Source: JAGNGI01 sp035448825
Lineage (GTDB): Bacteria; Fidelibacterota; UBA2242
Assembly (NCBI GenBank): GCA_035448825.1
Contig: DAOTJS010000011.1
Location: 5,797 to 69,796 of the forward strand
DNA length: 64,000 bases
Direction: 5' to 3'
Part shown: in pieces, positions 1-7,841 of the stretch
Layout: each line of letters starts with the position of its first letter
How positions within the stretch are numbered: the stretch's first letter is position 1
Made by a program: the position numbers and the translations under genes
Notes under the pieces: generated by a model
Seen by the model: the letters and a program-made list of their open reading frames with translations, nothing else
The model's database searches: none
Told to the model about the DNA's origin: nothing

Positions 1-70
1 TAAATTTTCGAAACGCTCTATCGACTGATCATAAGGCCAAAAATTAACTAAGGCAGTAGAAATTAAAACC
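1..70. other. Window edge downstream of miaA
   Basis: No complete gene is present. On the minus strand a frame reading V-L-I-S-T-A-L is open from just after the miaA stop to the window edge and looks protein-like, so the next gene of the run may begin here. I find no ATG, GTG or TTG in a suitable position, so this is only a suspicion. Confidence 0.2.
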
Positions 71-1051
71 CTATTCTTGTGATTGAATTTCTGGCTGGGT
101 GAGATTTTGCCGGATTTTGTTTGCAATGGTAAGCGGATTGGAGAGTTCGGTAACGTCTATCCAAAAGGCTTCGGGATATTGGTTACGAAACCAGGTCAAT
201 TGGCGCTTGGCATAGCGGCGCGTATTGCGCTTGATGTTTTCGACCATTTCGTCATAGGAGCAATTACCATCCAGATATTGCACTACTTGGCGATAACCGA
301 GAGTCATTAATAAATCCAGATTCTGGCGTAAACCGCGTTTCAGAAGCGACTCAACCTCCGATACTAAACCGCTGGCAATCATCTCATCAACGCGCGCATT
401 GATACGCTGATAAAGCAGTTCCCGCTCCATAGTCAAAACGAAAATTTGGTAGGGAAAAGGAGGATTGGTTTGCTGATTGCGGTAATGCATGCTGGGCGGC
501 TGGCCGGTGATACGGTAAATTTCAAGGGCGCGGGTTATCCGCTTGACATCGTTTATATGAATTTTCAAAGCCGTATCCGGGTCAATTTCGAGGAGCTGAT
601 TATAAAGCGCCACAACGCCTTTTTCCTGTAATTCTTGCCGGATTTCCCGACGTATCTCAGGATTAGTAGCGCTTTCTTGGAAAATTCCTTTCAGCACGGC
701 ATTAACATACAATCCGGAACCGCCGACGAAAATAGGCAATCTCCCGCGGGACTGGATTTCAGTGACCGTTTTTAAAGCTAATTTGCGATAAGCACCAGCG
801 CTAATCTGCTCATCGAGATCGAGGATATCAACTAAATGGTGGGGAATTTCTTGCTGTTGACGCAAAGTCGGCTTAGCCGTGCCAACATCTAGCCCTCTAT
901 ATACTTGCCGCGAATCAACTGAGATAATTTCACCATTCAACTGCTTTGCCAGTTCAATCGCAGTCGCAGTTTTCCCTACCGCCGTAGGACCGACAATAAA
1001 AGGGATTTTTCGAGAAAGCGCTTCATTGATCGAGTTGGAATTAGCACTCAA
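71..1051 (-). CDS. miaA: tRNA dimethylallyltransferase MiaA
   Basis: Transfers a dimethylallyl group to N6 of A37 in tRNAs reading UNN codons. The 326-residue length is normal for the family. The N terminus has the P-loop GPTAVGKT (about residues 21-28), followed by DSRQVYRGLDVGTAKP, which holds the catalytic Asp and the tRNA-contacting region, and GGSGLYVNAVLKG near residue 110. The C-terminal part has TLGYRQ and RRYAKRQLTWFRN, typical of MiaA. The start appears to be TTG, three bases after the mutL stop, with AAAGGG about 8 bases upstream inside mutL, so the two genes are probably translationally coupled. The mutL-miaA order is common in bacteria. Confidence 0.95.
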   Translation of the reverse strand: MSANSNSINEALSRKIPFIVGPTAVGKTATAIELAKQLNGEIISVDSRQVYRGLDVGTAKPTLRQQQEIPHHLVDILDLDEQISAGAYRKLALKTVTEIQSRGRLPIFVGGSGLYVNAVLKGIFQESATNPEIRREIRQELQEKGVVALYNQLLEIDPDTALKIHINDVKRITRALEIYRITGQPPSMHYRNQQTNPPFPYQIFVLTMERELLYQRINARVDEMIASGLVSEVESLLKRGLRQNLDLLMTLGYRQVVQYLDGNCSYDEMVENIKRNTRRYAKRQLTWFRNQYPEAFWIDVTELSNPLTIANKIRQNLTQPEIQSQE

Positions 1052-1054
1052 TTG

Positions 1055-2872
1055 CTAAGCCCTTTCGAAGCGTTTATCCAGTTCTTTCAGCGACAGATTG
1101 ATGATAATTGGTCGCCCGTGTGGACAAAAATAAGGATTGCTGGTCGCAAATAAGCGATCCACCAGGTTTTGCATTTCCTCCGTAGTCAACGGATCGCCGG
1201 ACTTGATAGCGGCTTTACAAGCATAACTGGCGGCGACTTTATCCTGAATGCTGGTGTCTTTGGTGCCGAATTCCTGGTAGTGATCGAGAATTTCGCGGAT
1301 GATGATATTTTCATTGCCCCAGCGCAAGCCAGCCGGAACCGCTTCAACGGCAACCGTCTGTTTGCCAAATTCCCGCATACGGAATCCGAGTTTTTCCAGA
1401 AATGGTAATATTTCCATGAGAGTGGAAAAATCATTTACGGTGAGTTCGACAACCACCGGGAACAACAACTGTTGTGCCTTCCAATTTTCACCACGCATAG
1501 ATTCCTGGGCCTCTTCGAAGAGGATCCGTTCGTGGGCAACATGCTGATCAATAATCACTAACCCGGACTTGACCTGACTGATGATATACTTATTATGGAC
1601 TTGATAAACCGCTACACTGGGACGAAAATCATCAGCCTCGCTGGTCTCGCCCTGCTCGACAAAACGCCGAGCCCGTTCCTGCCACTTGGTGCTGTCGCCG
1701 GCGGCGAACGGTGTAGGCGGGATTTCTACTTCTGGAAAATTGAAAGTTTTTCTCGATGAATCAAATTCTGACTGTTTAGAAGGAGATTGATCCGGAGCCG
1801 GGATCTGAATTTGCGTTCCTTTCGGCGGCGGAGGTGTCGTATAATAATGGTGCGGCGCAAAAGTTCCTAAATCAGGAATGACGTTTGTAATTGACTTCAG
1901 GCTGTTCGCAGTGGCTTGCTTTAAAAACTGATAAACGCGATCTTGCTCGCGAAATTTTACTTCCATTTTAGTCGGGTGGACATTGACGTCAATTTGTTCC
2001 GGAGGCAGTTCCAGATTCAAGCAATAGAATGGAAATTCGCTCCGCGCCAGCAATCCGCCGTAGCCACTGATTATCGCATGATTCATCAAGCGATCATTAA
2101 CGAAGCGACGATTGACGAATAAAAATTGTTCACCACGTCGGGCACGCACCAGATTCAGATTGCCGATGTAACCGGAGACTTTAAGTTCATCGGCGACGGA
2201 CTCAACCGGAAGAAGACTTTGACCATATTCCGGAGCGAAGAGATTGGTGATACGTTCCGCCAGACTGCCTGGCGACAGATTGTAAATTTCTTTATCATTG
2301 TGGATAAAAATGAAACGCAGATTATGATGGATGAGAGCAAATTCTTGCATAACCTCGACGATATGACGAAACTCAACTTCGGCGCTTTTTAGAAATTTGC
2401 GACGGGCAGGAATATTGTAAAATAAATTGCGGACGGAAATCGTCGTGCCCGGTTTGGGACTGGCGGGTCGGATGTCGCGGAACGTGCCGCCTTCGATGCG
2501 CAATTCATAACCCTCGGCAGCACCCCGCAGAGTCGAAATTGCCGTAACGACTGCCACCGCCGCGATGCTTGCCAGAGCTTCGCCGCGGAAGCCGAGGGTA
2601 TGGATATTGGTCAGGTCTTCGACAGTGGCAATTTTGCTGGTGGCATAGCGTTCGAAAGCCAGCAGGAGATCGTCGCGATTCATACCCTCGCCGTTATCAA
2701 CCACCTCGCACAACGTTTTGCCACCATTGCGAATAACGACGATAATTTCATCAGCACCGGCGTCTATGCTGTTTTCGACCAATTCTTTGACAATCGAAGC
2801 CGGACGCTGGACGACTTCTCCCGCGGCGATTTTATTAGTCAGGTTTTCCGATAGTATTTTTATTTTCGACAT
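1055..2872 (-). CDS. mutL: DNA mismatch repair protein MutL (endonuclease-competent type)
   Basis: Links mismatch recognition by MutS to strand removal. The N-terminal GHKL ATPase is intact: ELVENSIDAGA, DNGEGM and GFRGEALASIAAV lie within the first 105 residues. After a proline-rich linker, the C-terminal domain carries DQHVAHERILFEE, fitting the metal-binding endonuclease motif DQHAx2Ex4E with Val for Ala, and the CPHGRP motif near the end. The protein should therefore nick DNA itself, unlike E. coli MutL. I chose the ATG at 2872, which gives the family-typical start MSKIKILSENL; the frame is open 23 codons further upstream but that extension has no family resemblance. Coupled to miaA downstream. 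Confidence 0.95.
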   Translation of the reverse strand: MSKIKILSENLTNKIAAGEVVQRPASIVKELVENSIDAGADEIIVVIRNGGKTLCEVVDNGEGMNRDDLLLAFERYATSKIATVEDLTNIHTLGFRGEALASIAAVAVVTAISTLRGAAEGYELRIEGGTFRDIRPASPKPGTTISVRNLFYNIPARRKFLKSAEVEFRHIVEVMQEFALIHHNLRFIFIHNDKEIYNLSPGSLAERITNLFAPEYGQSLLPVESVADELKVSGYIGNLNLVRARRGEQFLFVNRRFVNDRLMNHAIISGYGGLLARSEFPFYCLNLELPPEQIDVNVHPTKMEVKFREQDRVYQFLKQATANSLKSITNVIPDLGTFAPHHYYTTPPPPKGTQIQIPAPDQSPSKQSEFDSSRKTFNFPEVEIPPTPFAAGDSTKWQERARRFVEQGETSEADDFRPSVAVYQVHNKYIISQVKSGLVIIDQHVAHERILFEEAQESMRGENWKAQQLLFPVVVELTVNDFSTLMEILPFLEKLGFRMREFGKQTVAVEAVPAGLRWGNENIIIREILDHYQEFGTKDTSIQDKVAASYACKAAIKSGDPLTTEEMQNLVDRLFATSNPYFCPHGRPIIINLSLKELDKRFERA

Positions 2873-3002
2873 TGATTCTGGAATCCATTCATCTTGCTTC
2901 AATAATTTAACCAATTCTTTTAATTTTTCTGCGCTGGGCACTCAGCTATAATTGGTATGTTAGTAACCAGCTGGTTTCGGGGTTACTTTATGCCGAAACT
3001 TT

Positions 3003-3160
3003 CTCGTCATTCTAAGTCCGTCGAAGGATGAAACTCGCAATAGGTTTAGGGTAAGCGGATCTGTCACACTTCGATAGACTCAGTGTGACATTGTAAGTTT
3101 TCCTGTCATCCTGAGTTTATCGAAGGATGAGTTTGTCGAAGAATGAGTTAATCGGAAAAC
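3003..3160. repeat. REP-like palindromic repeats
   Basis: Several copies of a short element of the type GTCATYCTGAG..TCGAAGGATG stand in a row, some truncated, together with a GTCACACT/AGTGTGAC inverted pair. Elements of this look are dispersed in many environmental genomes. They occupy the non-coding gap between mutL and ftcD. No function can be assigned. Confidence 0.6.
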
Positions 3161-3194
3161 CACTGGTCGAGTTGCCAACTCGACCTACATTTTA

Positions 3195-3370
3195 TTTAGC
3201 CCTGTAAGGGCGGACTATTTGTAGAATCGAAGCCAATAAAAAATGTCAAGCCCCATAGGGGCGATCTATTTTTCTACCTCATTAGCTATAAATAGTTCGC
3301 ACCGATGGCGCTTACCTTTTGGGCTAATCTCATTTTCTACAAATAGTATCGCCCCTGACGGGGCTATTAG
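3195..3370. repeat. Cluster of GC-hairpin / CTATTTGTAG repeats
   Basis: At least three small GC hairpins (GCCCTGTAAGGGC at 3199, GCCCCATAGGGGC at 3250, GCCCCTGACGGGGC near 3351) each stand next to a variant of CTATTTGTAGAA or its complement. The hairpin plus tail forms a repeat unit present in both orientations. The remainder of the gap to 3658 shows no gene; a 62-codon minus-strand frame here is made of the repeats themselves. Confidence 0.6.
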
Positions 3371-3658
3371 GTGATTTTCATACGGGATGGGGATTACCAT
3401 CCTGCTGTAGATTGTTCTTTTTTCCTTTGCCGAAAAAAGAACCAAAAAAGGCAACGGCTAAAGAACATCTCACGGGGGTTCGTCAGTCCCAGCGAATGGA
3501 ATTTAAGGCGCAAAAGTCATCGAGTTTACCTATTGTTAATGACATAGGCAAAGGTGATTGGTATTGACGAAAGTTTTCCGAAAGCGCTGAAAATTCCATT
3601 TTTCCCGCTGGATCAATGACAGCATAAATCAGGAACTTATCGTTAGCCCGCAGATATT

Positions 3659-4720
3659 TTAACCGGCGAGTGGTTTTTCCAATTCCGCTAAACGGTATTC
3701 GATAATCTTTTTGGCGGGATCGAACGGCGCGATTGCATTCAATCCCATTGCCTGCACTGCCAGTTGGATGAGATCGCCTTCCGGAGCGTTTTCCGAATCG
3801 CCTTGCTTCTTCAGATAATAACGCCCAGCTATCAGGAGAGCTTCCTCTGGAATCAGTCCTACCAGTTCCGAACCGGTGACGCGCCGACCTCTGGCATTGG
3901 CGAGGCGCTGGATTTCTTCGAAAACGACGTGCGGCGGGGTGATTTTGTAATTCGTTAAATTAGTCGAAACCTGCGCCATTTTGTATTCGTCAATATACCA
4001 GCCGATTGCTCTGACATTTTTCAACAAACCGGATTCGTAAATCGGTTCGCCCTGGGAATTATACACTTTATTTCCATTTTGGTCGCGTTTGACACGACCT
4101 TTCTCGCGAATCGTTAGAGCGATGTCCTTCGCCAATTGGCAGTCGCGGGTATCGATATTGACATTGAAGGCAATCAGGAAATCACGCACGCCGATAACCG
4201 TCGCCCCGGACTTGGGATTGAAAGTCGGTTGCCCGTAGTCGGGTTGCCAGTTCGGATCGCGGAGTTTTTGTTCCAGACCTTCGTACTCCCCGGCGCGGAT
4301 ATTTACCAGGTCAACGCGCTCCGGCTTTTGGGCTGATTTTGCGTAAAGATAAACCGGAATGTGCAGTTCTTCAGCAACGCGTTTAGCTAATTGATGGGAG
4401 AGTGCGATGCATTCTTCCACGCTTATTCCGGAAATAGGTACGAGCGGGCAGACGTCGGTCGCTCCGAGTCGCGGATGTGCTCCTTGATGACGGCGCATAT
4501 CAATCAGTTCGGCGGCTTTGGCAATTCCAGCAAAAGCCGCATTTAGGATGCTTTCGCGATTACCTATAAAGGTTATTACAGTGCGATTGACACTAGCACC
4601 GGAATTGACGTCCAGTATTTTTGTGCCTCCCACATTTTCGATTGCCGCCGCGATTGCCAGGATTACATTATGGTCGCGCCCTTCACTGAAATTGGGCACA
4701 CATTCTATTATTTCGGTCAT
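3659..4720 (-). CDS. ftcD: Glutamate formimidoyltransferase
   Basis: Transfers the formimino group of N-formimino-L-glutamate, a histidine breakdown product, to tetrahydrofolate. The 353-residue protein begins with IIECVPNFSEGRD, the family signature, and continues with NRTVITFIG, MRRHQGAHPRLGATDVCP and VRAIGWYIDEY. The length fits a transferase-only form; the cyclodeaminase domain found in vertebrate FTCD is absent, although about 50 residues follow the core. It is the last gene of the efp-to-ftcD run, 52 bases after the small membrane protein. No other histidine-degradation gene is in the window, so its role could be general one-carbon supply beside the glycine cleavage genes; that is inference. 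Confidence 0.92.
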   Translation of the reverse strand: MTEIIECVPNFSEGRDHNVILAIAAAIENVGGTKILDVNSGASVNRTVITFIGNRESILNAAFAGIAKAAELIDMRRHQGAHPRLGATDVCPLVPISGISVEECIALSHQLAKRVAEELHIPVYLYAKSAQKPERVDLVNIRAGEYEGLEQKLRDPNWQPDYGQPTFNPKSGATVIGVRDFLIAFNVNIDTRDCQLAKDIALTIREKGRVKRDQNGNKVYNSQGEPIYESGLLKNVRAIGWYIDEYKMAQVSTNLTNYKITPPHVVFEEIQRLANARGRRVTGSELVGLIPEEALLIAGRYYLKKQGDSENAPEGDLIQLAVQAMGLNAIAPFDPAKKIIEYRLAELEKPLAG

Positions 4721-4772
4721 TAATGTATTTTCCAGGTTAACGGGATAGTAAATGATTTCCTTCTTATGAACT

Positions 4773-4955
4773 CTATAACAGTCTTTTCAAGAACATCAAA
4801 ATCATTAATAGAAGGAGTACCATTATCAAAGTTGTTAAAATAGAACGCGGTGGTTTCCGGGGGACATTACTTTGGCGGTTAAAATGGAATTTACCGTCAC
4901 GTTGTTCCTCAAGTCGGCTGGATATGTCAAATTTTTTGGTAGGTCTCGTGTACAT
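4773..4955 (-). CDS. Small tail-anchored membrane protein, unknown
   Basis: A 60-residue protein not matched to a known family. The first 37 residues are charged and polar (RPTKKFDISSRLEEQRDGKF) and the last 20 or so form one hydrophobic segment (LIMVLLLLMILMFL) ending in KRLL, so it should be a tail-anchored inner-membrane protein. The reading frame is credible because its ATG overlaps the stop of the upstream protease gene (TAATG) and a GGAGG ribosome binding site sits 7 bases before it, inside that gene. The coupling suggests that it acts with the site-2 protease homologue, perhaps as a partner or substrate. Confidence 0.6.
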   Translation of the reverse strand: MYTRPTKKFDISSRLEEQRDGKFHFNRQSNVPRKPPRSILTTLIMVLLLLMILMFLKRLL

Positions 4956-5593
4956 TATATACCTCCAAATAATTGTGAAAAATAGTTTACGAATGGGTTA
5001 ATGAATGCTCCCAAAATAGAGACATTCGTAACCATCCCGATGATTATGACAGCCATTAAAATGAAACTGCCGTACCGCTCTAACCAATTTAACTGGGCCT
5101 CATAGCGTGGGGGAATCAGTCCCATCAGGATTTTGGAGCCGTCCAGTGGCGGGATTGGTAGAAGATTGAAAATTGCCAGCGCCAGGTTAATCTGTAAACT
5201 GAGAATCACCATTGTATAAACCGCTTGTAATACACCTAACGGCAGGAAATTAAAATATCCGCTCTGGAAAAGCCTAGCCAATAAACCGCTTAGCAAAGCT
5301 ACAAACATATTAGCCAATGGTCCAGCGGCGGCGACAATCAGCATATCACGCTTGGGATTGCGAAAATAACGGGGATCAATCGGCACCGGGCGCGCCCAGC
5401 CGAAATGTACCAAAAAGAGCATCAAAGTTCCGATTGGATCGAGATGCGCCATCGGGTTCATTGTCAGACGTCCAGCCATTTTAGCAGTTGGATCGCCCAT
5501 TTTGTAAGCCGCCCAGCCATGCATATACTCATGAAAAGTCAGTGCCAGTAGAATCGGCGGAATTAGTAAAATTATTATTTGAATGTTCATCAA
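4955..5593 (-). CDS. Site-2 protease family (M50) membrane protein
   Basis: Membrane-embedded zinc metalloprotease of the compact M50 type often found in bacteria. The zinc motif HEYMH is at about residues 21-25 in the first membrane segment, and the third ligand motif NLLPIPPLDG lies near residue 145. Four to five membrane segments are visible and there is no PDZ domain. The substrate is unknown. The gene overlaps the xerD stop by four bases and its own stop overlaps the start of the next small gene, so the three are likely co-translated. Confidence 0.85.
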   Translation of the reverse strand: MMNIQIIILLIPPILLALTFHEYMHGWAAYKMGDPTAKMAGRLTMNPMAHLDPIGTLMLFLVHFGWARPVPIDPRYFRNPKRDMLIVAAAGPLANMFVALLSGLLARLFQSGYFNFLPLGVLQAVYTMVILSLQINLALAIFNLLPIPPLDGSKILMGLIPPRYEAQLNWLERYGSFILMAVIIIGMVTNVSILGAFINPFVNYFSQLFGGI

Positions 5594-6480
5594 TACCTCG
5601 GGTGAAAAGTGCGGTGTTGCTCGATTAAAAATTCGCGGTCGAGATGGGTGTAAATCTGCGTCGTAGAAATATCGGCGTGTCCCAGCATTTCCTGCACCGC
5701 TCTCAGATTAGCGCCGCCTTCCAATAAATGGGTTGCAAAAGAATGGCGGAAAACATGGGGGCTAACCGGTTTACGAATATCGGCTAACCGGACATATTCC
5801 TGAATGATTTTCCAGACTGCCATTCGGGTAAGCGGAGCCCCCCGCATATTTAGAAAAAGAAAATCACGGCTCTTGCCGTATCTAACGAGCAACGACCGCA
5901 CCGCCGTAATATAATTCTTAATATCTTGAGCCGCACGGTTTCCAAATGGCACAACACGTTCTTTGGAGCCTTTGCCGATAACGCGCATAACACCCTGGTG
6001 AAAAAAAACATCTCCCATTCTAAGTTCGATCAATTCCGAAACTCTTACTCCGGTGGAATAAAGAGTCTCGATCAATGCCCGGTCGCGGATGCCTTTATTG
6101 ACCGTGCAATCAATAGCATTCAAAATAGCGTCAATTTCTTCAACCTCGAGAACTTTCGGTAGTCGGCGCGGCAAGCGCGGTGATTGCAGGAGTTCGGTCG
6201 GATCCTGCTCACTGATTCTCTCACTAAATAGAAAACGATGGAATGCCCGGATAGAGCTATAATTACGCGCCAGACTGCTGGCCGCTAATCCCAATTCAGC
6301 TAATAAATTGATGTAATTTTGAATGTCATTAAACCGGACTTGGCTGATGTCGTTGATTTGTTGTTGGGTTAGAAATTGACTATAACGCTCCAGATCAGTA
6401 CTATAAGCCTGGATCGTATTCGGAGCGAGGTTACGTTCGACTTTGAGATAGTTGATAAAATCTTGGAGTTCGCTTAGCAT
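5590..6480 (-). CDS. xerD: Tyrosine recombinase XerD/XerC
   Basis: Site-specific recombinase that resolves chromosome dimers at dif. At 296 residues it is full length. It has an N-terminal SAM-like DNA-binding domain (LQDFINYLKVERNLAPNT) and a catalytic domain with the complete set: Arg in TGVRVSEL (about 147), Lys in GKGSKERVVPF, HVFRH (about 243-247), LGHADIS and the nucleophilic Tyr in TTQIYTH. Its position inside a housekeeping operon and its length favour a Xer role over a mobile-element integrase. Whether it is XerC or XerD cannot be decided from this window. Confidence 0.9.
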   Translation of the reverse strand: MLSELQDFINYLKVERNLAPNTIQAYSTDLERYSQFLTQQQINDISQVRFNDIQNYINLLAELGLAASSLARNYSSIRAFHRFLFSERISEQDPTELLQSPRLPRRLPKVLEVEEIDAILNAIDCTVNKGIRDRALIETLYSTGVRVSELIELRMGDVFFHQGVMRVIGKGSKERVVPFGNRAAQDIKNYITAVRSLLVRYGKSRDFLFLNMRGAPLTRMAVWKIIQEYVRLADIRKPVSPHVFRHSFATHLLEGGANLRAVQEMLGHADISTTQIYTHLDREFLIEQHRTFHPRY

Positions 6481-6495
6481 TTAAGATCAATTGGC

Positions 6496-7071
6496 TCATC
6501 TGGTTCCAAATAAAGCTGACTCGATTAATTCACAAAGAATATGACCAACCGTGATATGACATTCCTGAATCCGCTGAACGTTATTGGAGGGAATTTTGAT
6601 AGCAATATCAACTTTTTCGGCGAGGCGTCCGCCTTTTTCACCAGTCAGTGCTATGGATTTGATTCCTTGCACACGAGAAAATTCGACGGCTTTAATCACA
6701 TTTTCAGATTCGCCGCTGGTACTGATCGCGATTAGCACGTCTCCCGCCCGTCCAAATGCCTCCACCTGTCGCACGAAAACCAAATCGTATTTGTAATCAT
6801 TCCCGATAGCGGTCAATAGAGAAGTATTGGTCGTCAGCGCTAAGGCTGGAATCGCCGCTCGTTCTAACTTCAATCGCGAAATTAATTCAGCCGCCAAGTG
6901 TTGCGCGTCCGCGGCACTGCCGCCATTACCACATAAAAGCACCTTGCCGCCGGCGCGATAGCAATCAATTAACATTTGGGCGGCGGCTTCGATCGAGTCA
7001 ACCGCCGTTACGATTGTTTGGCGCTTTACTTCAGCGCTTTCTTCTAACTGAGCGATTATTTTTTGGTGCAA
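6496..7071 (-). CDS. gmhA: Phosphoheptose isomerase (SIS domain)
   Basis: Converts sedoheptulose 7-phosphate to D-glycero-D-manno-heptose 7-phosphate, the first step to the heptose of lipopolysaccharide or S-layer glycans. The 191 residues form one SIS domain with LLCGNGGSAADAQHLAAELISR, AISTSGESENV and LTGEKGG, plus the C-terminal ECHITVGHILCELIE helix carrying GmhA active-site residues. Other genes of heptose synthesis are not in the window. It lies 15 bases before xerD and 12 after the GGGP synthase gene. Confidence 0.9.
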   Translation of the reverse strand: MHQKIIAQLEESAEVKRQTIVTAVDSIEAAAQMLIDCYRAGGKVLLCGNGGSAADAQHLAAELISRLKLERAAIPALALTTNTSLLTAIGNDYKYDLVFVRQVEAFGRAGDVLIAISTSGESENVIKAVEFSRVQGIKSIALTGEKGGRLAEKVDIAIKIPSNNVQRIQECHITVGHILCELIESALFGTR

Positions 7072-7083
7072 GATGGCTTCGGT

Positions 7084-7836
7084 CTAAAAATGCTCTTTGA
7101 CATGCACAGCCCGGACAAACTCCTTAGCCAATCCGATATTGGCGTCATTATCAAAGACATTGCCGGTTACGATGAATGTCGCCCCGGCTTCGACTTTGGC
7201 ACGGGCTTCGTCCGGAGTACGAATACCACCGCCTACGAATACCGGGATGTCGATATAATCACAGACGGCTTTCACGAGTTGATTGGGGATGGAACGCTCG
7301 GCTCCGCTACCAGCTTCCAGATAAACTGTACTCATTCCCAAATATTGAGCGGCTAAAGCGTGCGCCATCGCAATTTCAGGCTTATTGATCGGCAGAGGAC
7401 GTGTATTACTCATAAATTCAGCCGTGGTAGTCTTGCCGGATTCGAATAGCATATAACCGGTAGAAATCGGTTCAATGCCTAATTTGCGGATAACTGGTGC
7501 GGCGATTACGTGTTCACCAAATAGAGCGTTCGGATTGCGCCCGCTGATGAGAGAAATGTATAAAACCGCATCGGCGCGGTTCGAAACCTGAGCGACCGAA
7601 CCGGGGAAAATTATCACTGGCACGTCGCTTTCAGATTTGACAATATCCAAGGTTTCATGGAATCCACCGCCGATAATTAAACTACCACCGACTAAAATAG
7701 CATCCACGCCACAGGCGCAAATTTCACGCACGAACGCTTTTAATTCCGACGTCGAGCGTGTGTCAGGATCAATCAATACAAAATATCCACCGCCTTTCAG
7801 GCGGGCTTTTTCGAGTAATTGATTTAAGACTCCCAT
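7084..7836 (-). CDS. Geranylgeranylglyceryl phosphate synthase family protein
   Basis: Makes the first ether bond of archaeal-type lipids by joining a polyprenyl diphosphate to sn-glycerol 1-phosphate. The 250-residue TIM barrel shows the family blocks in order: LIDPDTRS (about 22-29), AILVGGS, IIFPGSVAQVS, ISLISGRNPNALFGEHV, the phosphate-side YLEAGSGA (about 170) and FVGGGIRTPDEA then IVTGN. The length and motifs suit the group II enzymes known from archaea and from Bacteroidetes/FCB bacteria rather than the shorter Bacillus PcrB. Prenyl chain length cannot be read reliably. It sits between gcvPA and gmhA with gaps of 5 and 12 bases, so it is expressed with housekeeping genes. Confidence 0.88.
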   Translation of the reverse strand: MGVLNQLLEKARLKGGGYFVLIDPDTRSTSELKAFVREICACGVDAILVGGSLIIGGGFHETLDIVKSESDVPVIIFPGSVAQVSNRADAVLYISLISGRNPNALFGEHVIAAPVIRKLGIEPISTGYMLFESGKTTTAEFMSNTRPLPINKPEIAMAHALAAQYLGMSTVYLEAGSGAERSIPNQLVKAVCDYIDIPVFVGGGIRTPDEARAKVEAGATFIVTGNVFDNDANIGLAKEFVRAVHVKEHF

Positions 7837-7841
7837 TGTAC

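Noticed and set aside
1186..1434. Alternative frames within mutL and similar overlaps throughout
   Set aside because: They lie antisense or out of frame within well-supported genes and lack ribosome binding sites or family features.
3266..3454. Minus-strand frame of 62 codons
   Set aside because: Composed of the hairpin and CTATTTGTAG repeats; no ribosome binding site.
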